Shown: one piece after another, positions 28,000 to 35,796 of the stretch
Position numbering within the stretch: position 1 is the first letter of the stretch
How the letters are laid out: every line of letters begins with the position of its first letter
Source: AV69 sp036498205
Lineage (GTDB): Bacteria > Verrucomicrobiota > Verrucomicrobiia > Chthoniobacterales > UBA10450
DNA length: 64,000 bases
Assembly: GCA_036498205.1 (NCBI GenBank)
Contig: DASXIC010000039.1
Span: forward strand, 16,835 to 80,834
Reading direction: 5' to 3'
Program-made: the position numbers and the translations under genes
Notes under the pieces: model-generated
Database searches by the model: none
What the model was told of the DNA's origin: nothing
What the model saw: the letters and a program-made list of their open reading frames with translations, nothing else

Positions 28000-28215
28000 C
28001 TAAGCGCCGTCAGTCGATGCGCTCTGCTCTTCGAAAGCGAGTTTGCCGGCGATTATTTCCTTGAGCGCGATATCCGTGAGCGAGGCACGCGGGCCCACCT
28101 CGACCATCGGCCGATGACCGAGCCCAAGCTGGCGGACACGTTTGGACACGACGTTGATAAGCAATTGCGGATTGGGGATGACCTGGGCGGCTTCCTGTAA
28201 AAGTTGAGTGGTCAT
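28000..28215 (-). CDS. rpoZ: RNA polymerase omega subunit
   Basis: 71 residues starting MTTQLLQEAAQVIPNPQLLI at 28215. Omega helps assemble beta' into RNA polymerase. The pattern VSKRVRQLGLGHRPMVE then LTDIALKEIIAGKLAFEE corresponds to conserved omega regions (the helix with (V/I)xxRxxQL and the TxxALxEIxxGK segment). The frame is open 480 bases further upstream, but that part has no protein character, and the ATG chosen gives the expected omega size. Transcribed toward smpB. Confidence 0.9.
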   Translation of the reverse strand: MTTQLLQEAAQVIPNPQLLINVVSKRVRQLGLGHRPMVEVGPRASLTDIALKEIIAGKLAFEEQSASTDGA

Positions 28216-28674
28216 AATGCGCAATGAGTGGACGGCGCGCGTGGGCTCCGCCGGGAATTGAAGAATCGCCGGCGAGTTGGTCGAAAGTGGAAGAGTAGAA
28301 AAACGTGAGCCCAACATCGCGACGAAAAAAGGAACGGTGAATGTGGGAAGCAGACGCCCGCTTGTCAACCGATTTCTCGCATCGACCAATTGCAACAGGA
28401 CTTGAATGGATCGGTGTTTTCGAGCCTTCTGCCCCCGCATATTATCCAGATCGCGCACGCCAGCAGACAGGCCGGGCATAGCGCCGGCTTCAGCGCATCT
28501 AGTGAAAAAACCGACGGGTGTCGCCATCCCCCTGTTGGCTGCCATCAATCGCCTTCCGTTCCTCGATGCCGAGTATGGCGTCAGCGCCGGAGCCTGGCGA
28601 GTTGCTCGCGCGGCACGCAAAATCGGGCAAAACGAAACACGATTGTTGTCGGCGGATGGGAACCAATTATTTCC

Positions 28675-28869
28675 GTGCTCTATTCCGAAAGCCACAATCG
28701 CTACGTCTATTTACTCTCGCCAGACGATGCGCGGCAACTCGTTGCCGCCGGAGAACCGCTTGCTTATGGGAGCGACGTTATTCGCGGGTTTAATTACCGC
28801 GTTTACGGAATCGATCTTGCCGCGGTCGGCGCCCGCAATGTGCGGGAGACCCTGATCGGCAAACCATAG
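28675..28869 (+). CDS. Possible small protein or decayed gene 3' end
   Basis: A 64-residue frame from a GTG at 28675 (VLYSESHNRYVYLLSPDDAR onward) looks protein-like, with FNYRVYGIDLAAVGARNVRE at the C-terminus. Upstream in another frame (about 28500-28640) a different protein-like run appears (LPFLDAEYGVSAGAWRVARAARK), which raises the chance of a frameshifted pseudogene. The rest of 28216-28674 holds nothing I can support. No family recognised. Confidence 0.35.
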   Translation: MLYSESHNRYVYLLSPDDARQLVAAGEPLAYGSDVIRGFNYRVYGIDLAAVGARNVRETLIGKP

Positions 28870-28901
28870 GGCCGCCGCGCGGTTAACGCTCAGCCTCCGC
28901 C

Positions 28902-30539
28902 TCAGCGGATGTCTTCGACGTAGCTGGCGATGCGATAATCAACGGGAGGGCCGGACAACCACTTTAGCGCTTTGTCGTAATGGAAACCGGTGTTGCCGTT
29001 TCCATAAAACGTCCTGCAAACAACCGCTCCAAATAAGTCCGGGTTGCCATTCATCGTGAAGTCGGCGCCCGGCGCATAGAAAACAGCCCACAGTTTTGCA
29101 TTCGAGGCTCCGCCGCCGGGGTTAGTGTCGATCGTCTGCGTTTGTCCGGCCGGCGGGTTGATTCCATAAAACTGCATGTGGGAAGCTCGGCTGGTATTGT
29201 CGGACTGAACGTAATTTGCGGCGTTATTGGGATCTACCATTAGAACACCAGGGGCACCATCAACGTTGTTATTATTAGTGTTACTTGCCTTCACCGAATA
29301 GTTACCCGCGAAATAGATTTTCGCAGTAACGCCATTGGCAATGGTCACTGAAGGGTTGCCGTTACCGCCAATGTTACCTGTAACTACCACGTTGACGTAA
29401 GTTTCTACCGGCTTTGTCACATGGGTCACCGGATCTGTATAGCTGAGCGCGTTGATTCCAAAGTTATTAGGTAGATCACCTGAATAGAGATACCAATCGG
29501 GCGTGGCTGCACTCTTAGCAGTAGCGCTCGGCGTGATCGTATTGGGTGACCCCGCCTGATAGGTGATACCTGTAGGCTGAGTGATCGGCGGCACTGTGAA
29601 TGAAATAGAGTTGTCAATCGTACCGTAGATAGCCGGATAGGCGCTATGGGTGACGTTGCCTCCGTTCGTGCCGACATTGCCATAGATCGGCGCGCTCTGC
29701 AGATCAGCAAAATTGGGCGCATTTACGGCGACGTTTCCGTTCCGGGAATCGGCATAGTGCGGATCGTTCGGGTTATTTGCCGCGAAATAATAGTTGGAGT
29801 TGGCCGGCACCGGAGACGCCCCTGGAGGCGGCGTATTATGCGAGTCGTAACTGTCAATTACACTGGCTGGTCCAGGGCCGGAAAACGAGCTGACACATTT
29901 GAGCGCACCTTCGAATGGATCGACTGGCGTGGCGATTAATTCAATCCGGCGGCTTATTTGCGGGTATGGGACCGGTGAGACCTGTGGTGAGTTTCCATCG
30001 CCATCACCATATGTCGCTTTGAAATGGTCGTAACTGAAATCGATTTTGCGCAACAGACTATCCCCGCGGGTAGTCAAACTCATCCGATCATCCATACCCG
30101 TTCGGCGCAACCCCATAACCTTGGCGGTTCCGGTGGCTCGAATGCGGTAATAGTTGTTCGTGCTCGGCGGGTTTATGTTGTTGGCCGGAAGCACATCTAC
30201 CGTGACCGTGGCCGAGAGCGTTGCATCCTGACCAAATGCGGGAACGGATTTCGTCCATGTTAGATTTGCGGGCGCTGGTGAAGGCACAGCCCAGCCGTCG
30301 TTCGTGAAGATGGTTGACACATTCGGATCTCCAATTGTCTTTCGACATTCCGCATAGCCTGTATCGCCGCCAGCCTCGGCAGCGATCAGCGCTTCTTTCC
30401 ATCCTTTGACCTGCTTAGAGGTTACGTTGTAGCGCGTGGTGGAATTTACCAGGACGTTGGCGCCGACCAATGAAATCACAAGGATTGTAAGCAGGGCGCA
30501 GAGCAAAACGCTGCCGCGTTCGAGTTTCTGGATGTTCAT
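28902..30539 (-). CDS. PilX-like pilus assembly protein with DUF7305-type C-terminus
   Basis: 545 residues. The N-terminus ERGSVLLCALLTILVISLVGANVLVN is a PilX-type hydrophobic helix followed by the acidic/aromatic EALIAAEAGGD region. The long C-terminal part is Asn/Gly/Thr-rich and beta-helical in look (GNVAVNAPNF, IYGNVGTNGGNV, KIYFAGNYSV) and ends with AVFYAPGADFTMNGNPDLFGAVVCRTFYGNGNTGFHYD, matching my memory of DUF7305. Last of three pseudopilin genes; 14 bases after the PilW-like gene. It is likely an extracellular or periplasmic minor pilin; the secretion/adhesion target is unknown. Confidence 0.8.
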   Translation of the reverse strand: MNIQKLERGSVLLCALLTILVISLVGANVLVNSTTRYNVTSKQVKGWKEALIAAEAGGDTGYAECRKTIGDPNVSTIFTNDGWAVPSPAPANLTWTKSVPAFGQDATLSATVTVDVLPANNINPPSTNNYYRIRATGTAKVMGLRRTGMDDRMSLTTRGDSLLRKIDFSYDHFKATYGDGDGNSPQVSPVPYPQISRRIELIATPVDPFEGALKCVSSFSGPGPASVIDSYDSHNTPPPGASPVPANSNYYFAANNPNDPHYADSRNGNVAVNAPNFADLQSAPIYGNVGTNGGNVTHSAYPAIYGTIDNSISFTVPPITQPTGITYQAGSPNTITPSATAKSAATPDWYLYSGDLPNNFGINALSYTDPVTHVTKPVETYVNVVVTGNIGGNGNPSVTIANGVTAKIYFAGNYSVKASNTNNNNVDGAPGVLMVDPNNAANYVQSDNTSRASHMQFYGINPPAGQTQTIDTNPGGGASNAKLWAVFYAPGADFTMNGNPDLFGAVVCRTFYGNGNTGFHYDKALKWLSGPPVDYRIASYVEDIR

Positions 30540-30553
30540 AAGTTTAGAGCCGA

Positions 30554-31405
30554 TCAGGGAGTTGGCGCCGGCGTCGGAGTCGGCCGGCGTTGGTTGCGCA
30601 AATACGACCTCGCAAAAATAGCGGTGCCATCGCGTTTCATCTGGGTGACGGGATCGGGCGTTCCGCTCGGACTGGGGCTGGCCCTCGGAAATGTAAAGGT
30701 GGGCAAAAATGTGACGTTGGTGTCCGCATACTCCGTATTGGCGAGGGCAACATTGAGGGTATTAGGCACAAGCTGATCCGTGGCCGAAGCGATTGTTGTT
30801 ACGGTGCCGTTTTCGGTGCGGACAATTGATTGATTACTGACCGAATAAACCACGCTGGTCGTCGGTGAGATCGTAGCCGAAACGTTGGTCGCCGTCGCTG
30901 TGGCGGTATCCGACATGGTAATGGTAGTCGAGCTCGTGCAAGCAGCAACCGTGACGCCGTCTTTGATACCCGCGCCAGCTATCAAGCTACCTACATCGGC
31001 TGCGGTAAAGTTACCAGTCGCAGAAGTCAGAGTAGCGGAACCTGCAGTTATGACCCCGTCTTCAATCAACCTTCCATAATCCACTCGGGGCCCATTTGAA
31101 GTAACCAACACAATCGGCGTCTTCCTAATTCCGCCCTGAATGAAATTCGGCATGGTACAGTTGACCGTCTGTTTGTCGGTCGAGGTGGTCACCACTGTAG
31201 AACGCTTCACGTCACGCCCGAGATAATCGATAATGCGAATTTGCTGGACGTGAGTAGAAAAGAAATCGTCGACCGCGGAAAAACTCTTGCGCAATCCTAC
31301 CGCTGAGGTCATCAGCGCACCCATCATGATGGAGCCGATTCCGACCGCGATCAGCAACTCTCCAAGGGTAAACCCAGAGTTGTTTGTCTGAAGTCCGCTT
31401 TTCAT
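30554..31405 (-). CDS. PilW-like prepilin with inserted beta-rich domain
   Basis: 283 residues. Prepilin peptidase site after Gly11 in NNSGFTLGELLIAVGIG, with Glu at +5 (residue 16), then the N-methylated helix. Residues about 114-180 form a Thr/Ala/Ser-rich stretch (ITAGSATLTSATGNFTAADV, GAGIKDGVT) resembling a motif common in phage tail and secreted proteins; pilins do not normally carry it. The C-terminus is Pro/Thr-rich (RRPTPTPAPTP). ATGA overlap with the PilV-like gene upstream. Confidence 0.8.
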   Translation of the reverse strand: MKSGLQTNNSGFTLGELLIAVGIGSIMMGALMTSAVGLRKSFSAVDDFFSTHVQQIRIIDYLGRDVKRSTVVTTSTDKQTVNCTMPNFIQGGIRKTPIVLVTSNGPRVDYGRLIEDGVITAGSATLTSATGNFTAADVGSLIAGAGIKDGVTVAACTSSTTITMSDTATATATNVSATISPTTSVVYSVSNQSIVRTENGTVTTIASATDQLVPNTLNVALANTEYADTNVTFLPTFTFPRASPSPSGTPDPVTQMKRDGTAIFARSYLRNQRRPTPTPAPTP

Positions 31406-31986
31406 TTTTTCAATCCATCCGATATGAGCGTTTCAGTAGTCTCGGTTCGCGCCCGCCCCCCAAAGGTCATGTTCCAGGTGTAAGTAACGGTTGCTTTCAC
31501 CAGCGTCGTTTTGTTCGCTCCGGTTGTGGGAAAACCGGGGCCTCCATTCCAGGCAACTGTCGGCGTAACCGCGGAGCGTGGAGTTATTGTCGCACCCGGA
31601 CTACGTGTATAGGTAACCGAAGGGGTGCCGTTAATGTAATCCCTCAGAGTAACGGTTTCTGTTACTCGAGGCGAAAACAAGGAACTATCCGATGGTAACG
31701 CGAGTAACCCAGGCAGGTTGCTATTAGGATCGTTGGGATCGGTACCAGTCGTGGTGGTCATGTAACTTTGACTGATCAAATCCACGAAGGCGAGGTTGCG
31801 GAGAGTTTCTATCCGATTATGCACGCCCTGAATGGCACTCACGCTCTCCTTGCTCGCTTCGATGTAGCGCAAACACATTGCGTTCATCTCAAAGATGCCG
31901 GCAAAGAACACCGCAACCAGGACAACCGAAATCATGACTTCGGGCAGGGTAACGGCGGTGCGTGGAGAAGAGGGTCGAAAATGCAC
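31402..31986 (-). CDS. PilV-like prepilin-type protein
   Basis: 194 residues. The N-terminus TAVTLPEVMISVVLVAVFFAG is a type III (prepilin) signal in which the residue before the cleavage site is Ala11 instead of the usual Gly, with Glu16 at +5. A PilV-like helix and a beta-rich globular part follow (VTETVTLRDYINGTP, TYTWNMTFGGR). First gene of a three-gene minor-pilin operon; its stop overlaps the PilW-like start. The prepilin peptidase and the pilus motor are not in the window. Confidence 0.78.
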   Translation of the reverse strand: MHFRPSSPRTAVTLPEVMISVVLVAVFFAGIFEMNAMCLRYIEASKESVSAIQGVHNRIETLRNLAFVDLISQSYMTTTTGTDPNDPNSNLPGLLALPSDSSLFSPRVTETVTLRDYINGTPSVTYTRSPGATITPRSAVTPTVAWNGGPGFPTTGANKTTLVKATVTYTWNMTFGGRARTETTETLISDGLKK

Positions 31987-32098
31987 AGGAGGTATGGAAA
32001 TTATAAGCAGATGTTATGCCGATTTTGCCCCTGAAACTGCCTCCGCCGCGCCTTGCTTTTCCCTCGGAGCGTGGTAGTTCCTTGCCCTGGTCCTGCCA

Positions 32099-32175
32099 CG
32101 GGCTGTGGCTCAGCTTGGTAGAGCGCCTCGTTCGGGACGAGGAGGCCGTGGGTTCAAATCCCACCAGCCCGACCA
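32099..32175 (+). tRNA. tRNA-Pro (anticodon CGG)
   Basis: 77 bases. Acceptor CGGGCTG (32099-32105) pairs with CAGCCCG (32165-32171), then A and encoded CCA. Anticodon stem CCTCG/CGAGG holds TTCGGGA, anticodon CGG for proline CCG. T arm GTGGG-TTCAAAT-CCCAC is regular. About 200 bases without a long gene follow to 32373. Confidence 0.96.
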
Positions 32176-32373
32176 ACCCTTTACCCTCCCGGTTACGAAA
32201 GATTCGCCGGCCGGGCAAACTCTTCGGCTGTCTTTTATGCCGGGTACGCAGGCAAATGCGCTGGAGCGTCGTAGAAAGTAGCTTCTGGCGATTTCATAGC
32301 GAAAACGTTTGCGGTTTCCGACAAGCGGTGCTTGCGTTGCGCCTTACTTGCACGCCAGACTAACAATTCGGCT

Positions 32374-32478
32374 ATGGGTTCCCTGAAGAAACGACGCAAA
32401 GCGAAAATCTCCAAGCACAAGCGCCGCAAGCGCATGAAGGAGAATCGTCACAAGAAGCGCCTTCGTTACAAGTCCTAG
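32374..32478 (+). CDS. bS22 / mS38 (AURKAIP1/COX24)-like mini ribosomal protein
   Basis: 34 residues beginning MGSLKKRRKAKISKHKRRKR, with no acidic residue except one Glu and 20 Lys/Arg. This is the form of the AURKAIP1/COX24-domain proteins: mitochondrial mS38 and mycobacterial bS22, which sits in the small subunit near the decoding helix. Verrucomicrobial and Bacteroidota genomes carry similar short genes. Start is the only ATG in frame. It is far below usual ORF cut-offs and easily missed. It stands 55 bases ahead of the TPR gene. Assignment rests on composition and the KKxxKxRxKKRLR pattern. Confidence 0.8.
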   Translation: MGSLKKRRKAKISKHKRRKRMKENRHKKRLRYKS

Positions 32479-32533
32479 CCGCGACAGACCGCCTGAGGTT
32501 GCCTCGGCGGACGCTCACCGGTACAGTCACGTT

Positions 32534-34363
32534 ATGATGCGGCGGAAGCAGACAGCATGGTTTGCTCTGCTGTTGTTTGCTTTTGCTGCAGGCGACAAGC
32601 TTGGCGCGACTCCGTCGTCGCGCGACATCTCGCGTGTTAAGGCAGCACCAAACACACGCCAAAGATCCTCGAAATTGGGCGCAATTGACGATTCGTTGGC
32701 CATTACTCCCGCAAAAGACCTTGCGCTGCGTGACGATGGTCAACATAAGGCCGATGCCCTCGCCCATTTCGTCCAAGGGATCGATTACGAAGAGAATGGA
32801 GAACTGGAAAAGGCACTGGAGGAATATCGGCAGGTCTTGAACGTCGATCCTGGTCAGGTGGAGCTCGCCCTGCGCGTGGCAGCGTTGCTGGTGCGCGATG
32901 ACGAGTATCCCGATGCAATCGATGTCTTGAAAGATGCGGTCAAAGCCCGTCCTAATGCCGCCGAGCCTTATCTCCAACTCGCGTTTATTTATGCGAAATA
33001 CCTGCGGAAAACTGACCAGGCTGTCGAATTCGCAAATAAGGCAATTGCGCTAAACCCGCAGAGTATCGACGGCTATCAACGGCTTTTTGAAGTCCGTATT
33101 GCCTCAGGTGATGAGAAGCGGGCGCTCGAAGCGCTTGATCGTGCGTCAAAGTTGCAAAACGCGGATGCCCCCTTTTGGATAAAACTCGGCCGTCTTTATT
33201 CTTCCGTCTTTTTGAAGCCCGACGCGCACCCATCACCGGAACAGACGGCACGATTAAATTCAATCTACCGAACTGCGGCTACCAAAGGTCAGGACGACAA
33301 CGCCATTCTTAAGGAAGCAGGCGACTATTTCGCCGCTACTCAGCAAATCAAAGAAGCCTTGCCGCTTTATCTGCGGGTGCTCGAGCTCAAACCTGATGAT
33401 GCGAACGTGCGCGAAAAGCTCGCCGCCGCATTTGTGCTGACGAATCAGCGATCGCGCGCGGTGGAAACTTTGGAGGCCATCATCAAAGAGCATCCGGAAA
33501 AATATCAGCCTTATGAATTGCTGGCACAGTTGCACGACGACGAGGGGCGTTCGCTGGTGCGGGCAAACCAGGCTGATGCCGCGGAAGCGGAATTCAAAAA
33601 AGCTGCGGCAAATTATGAACAAAGCTTATTGATCAATCCAAATCACGCGGTCACGTATTTGAGATTGGCGGAGCTATTGCTCGCTCCGCTGAAGCAGAGC
33701 GATCGCGCGGTGGCATTACTTAAGGACGCGCGCCGGCGTTATCCGGATGCACCAGAATTCGCATATTATCTGGCGATCGCGTTGCGCGAAGCGAAGAACG
33801 CGAAGGAATCTGCCGTCACGTTCGAGGAGGCCTTGAACGAGGCGCAAAATACGAATCCAGATATTTTAACGGCGCGATTTTACGTCGATTATGGCGCAGC
33901 AGCGGAGCAGGCTGGGCTCTACGAAAAAGCGGCTGATCTTTTTCGGAAGGCGATCGCGATGGATCCAACCAATGCGGCCGAACCTTACAATTACCTGGGA
34001 TATATGTGGGCCGAGCAGAACAGCCATCTCGATGAAGCGGAAGATGCCGTGAAACGCGCACTCCAGCTCGATCCTGGGAACGGTGCCTACCTCGACAGCA
34101 TGGCCTGGGTGCAATACCGACAGGGAAAGTTCGATCAGGCACTGGAAAATTTAAAACGGGCTGTGCAGAATCTCACCCGGGAAGATGCCGTCGTCTTCGA
34201 GCACCTTGGCGATGTTTATTTGAAGCTAAACCGAACGCCCCAGGCGATCGAAGCGTGGCAAAAAGCGCATGCCCTCGATCCGTCCAATAAAGATCTGGCG
34301 GCCAAAATTGATGGCCATAAAACCCGAGTCAGCAAGACCCAAGCCGCTGGAGTGAAGCCATGA
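32534..34363 (+). CDS. TPR-repeat protein with signal peptide
   Basis: 609 residues. N-terminal signal (TAWFALLLFAFAAGDKLGA), then at least ten TPR units from about residue 75 to 600 (for example AEPYLQLAFIYAKYLRKTDQ, AAEPYNYLGYMWAEQNSHLD, VFEHLGDVYLKLNRTPQAIE). A periplasmic or outer-membrane-facing scaffold; binding partner unknown. The stop overlaps the AI-2E permease start by four bases. A second TPR protein of the same length (609) follows that permease, but the two are not obviously copies of one another. Confidence 0.85.
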   Translation: MMRRKQTAWFALLLFAFAAGDKLGATPSSRDISRVKAAPNTRQRSSKLGAIDDSLAITPAKDLALRDDGQHKADALAHFVQGIDYEENGELEKALEEYRQVLNVDPGQVELALRVAALLVRDDEYPDAIDVLKDAVKARPNAAEPYLQLAFIYAKYLRKTDQAVEFANKAIALNPQSIDGYQRLFEVRIASGDEKRALEALDRASKLQNADAPFWIKLGRLYSSVFLKPDAHPSPEQTARLNSIYRTAATKGQDDNAILKEAGDYFAATQQIKEALPLYLRVLELKPDDANVREKLAAAFVLTNQRSRAVETLEAIIKEHPEKYQPYELLAQLHDDEGRSLVRANQADAAEAEFKKAAANYEQSLLINPNHAVTYLRLAELLLAPLKQSDRAVALLKDARRRYPDAPEFAYYLAIALREAKNAKESAVTFEEALNEAQNTNPDILTARFYVDYGAAAEQAGLYEKAADLFRKAIAMDPTNAAEPYNYLGYMWAEQNSHLDEAEDAVKRALQLDPGNGAYLDSMAWVQYRQGKFDQALENLKRAVQNLTREDAVVFEHLGDVYLKLNRTPQAIEAWQKAHALDPSNKDLAAKIDGHKTRVSKTQAAGVKP

Positions 34364-35754
34364 ACGCAGGCCGCCACTCAGTTTATCCGAACGAGTGGCA
34401 GCGCAGGGCGATCTGGTCGGCCGTGAGCGCGCTGGCCATATGCTTTCTTATTTTTGTCTTCGTCGCTGTGATTTGGATCATGGCCAACGTCGTGAGTTTT
34501 TTGCAACCGATTCTGATTCCCGTCGCCATAGCCGGGATTCTTGCCTACCTGCTCGATCCGGTCGTCACACGAATGAGTCGCCATGGCCTTGGCCGAACCA
34601 AATCGGTGCTGCTCCTTTTCGCCATCGCCGCGGTTGCGCTGGCCGCCTTGGCGACATGGCTGCTCCCGGTAATCTGGTATCAGAGTACGAGCGTGGCGAA
34701 GGACCTCCCGCAGTACACCGTCAAGGCGCGAGACCAGGTCGTCGATTTGCTTTATCGCTACAATCGCACATTCGGGGGCGGCAAAACAAAAAACGGAACA
34801 ACCAGCGGCGTAATCGATTGGCTGCTTGGTTCGCCTACTCCTGCGACGAGTGCACGCCCGACAGCGCCTGCTCGAGCCCCGGAACAAGATGCATTGATCA
34901 CACCAACACCGCCCGTGGAAGAAATCGCGCCAGCGCCGGCAAAGGTTACTTCCGCCGAGCGGCAACGAATCCAGGAATATTTCGAAAAACAGATTCCAAA
35001 CGTCGAAAAACAGCTTCCAAACCTGATGGACAAGTTTTGGGGCATCCTAAAGAAAAGCATCGGTGGCTTTCTTGGATTCACCGGTTTTCTTCTCAGCCTC
35101 ATTTTAGTGCCGATCTATCTGTTTTTCCTTCTGAAAGAGCGCCCCGCCATCCAGCGACACTGGAAGGAATATCTGCCGCTGCGTGATTCCCCACTGAAAG
35201 ATGAAGTGGCGACCGTGATTATGCAGATCAACAGCTACATCATCGCCTATTTCCGCGGTCAACTTCTCGTCTGCCTGGTGGACGGAATCCTTATTGGAAC
35301 GACGCTTTCATTCCTGCCACGGCCCGGCCTGAATTTCGCTCCGCTGATCGGTGCATTAGTCGTCGTCCTGACAATGATTCCTTACATCGGGATCATCCTT
35401 TGCTGGATTCCGGCGGTGCTGATTGCCGCCGCACAGTGGGGTGATTGGACTCATCCACTACTAGTCACGTTGATATTCATCGTCGTCCAAAACCTCGAAG
35501 GTTTGTTTTACGCACCTCGCATCGTTGGCAATTCCGTTGGTCTCCACCCGATGACGGTAATTGTTTCCATATTTGTCTGGGGCTTGCTGATCGGAGGATT
35601 GCTTGGCCCAATCCTGGCCGTCCCGCTGACCGCTACGATCAAGGTACTGCTTGCGCGTTATGTCTGGGACCGCCGGCTCCGCGAAGAAATCGCTGAGGAA
35701 ATCGACCAAGTTCCTGTCGTCCAACAGGCCGAGATCGAGACGGCCGGCGCTTAA
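34360..35754 (+). CDS. AI-2E family (YdiK/TqsA-like) transporter
   Basis: 464 residues, with about eight membrane segments. The C-terminal half is typical: PRPGLNFAPLIGALVVVLTMIPYIG, LEGLFYAPRIVGNSVGLHPM and WGLLIGGLLGPILAVPLTATIK. An extra Pro/Ala-rich loop (about residues 155-195, PATSARPTAPARAPEQ) breaks the N-terminal half. Proteins of this family export small molecules or ions (autoinducer-2 in TqsA, Na+/H+ in some); the substrate here is unknown. Coupled by ATGA to the preceding TPR gene. Confidence 0.88.
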   Translation: MNAGRHSVYPNEWQRRAIWSAVSALAICFLIFVFVAVIWIMANVVSFLQPILIPVAIAGILAYLLDPVVTRMSRHGLGRTKSVLLLFAIAAVALAALATWLLPVIWYQSTSVAKDLPQYTVKARDQVVDLLYRYNRTFGGGKTKNGTTSGVIDWLLGSPTPATSARPTAPARAPEQDALITPTPPVEEIAPAPAKVTSAERQRIQEYFEKQIPNVEKQLPNLMDKFWGILKKSIGGFLGFTGFLLSLILVPIYLFFLLKERPAIQRHWKEYLPLRDSPLKDEVATVIMQINSYIIAYFRGQLLVCLVDGILIGTTLSFLPRPGLNFAPLIGALVVVLTMIPYIGIILCWIPAVLIAAAQWGDWTHPLLVTLIFIVVQNLEGLFYAPRIVGNSVGLHPMTVIVSIFVWGLLIGGLLGPILAVPLTATIKVLLARYVWDRRLREEIAEEIDQVPVVQQAEIETAGA

Positions 35755-35796
35755 CCGTCAGTTGAAATTGCGTTCTGGCATGCGGATAGAACTCGG

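Noticed and set aside
28216..28695. Upstream extension of rpoZ
   Set aside because: Frame stays open but has no omega homology; omega starts at 28215.
34395..35186. 263-codon frame overlapping the AI-2E gene
   Set aside because: Shadow frame of the permease with no recognisable sequence.
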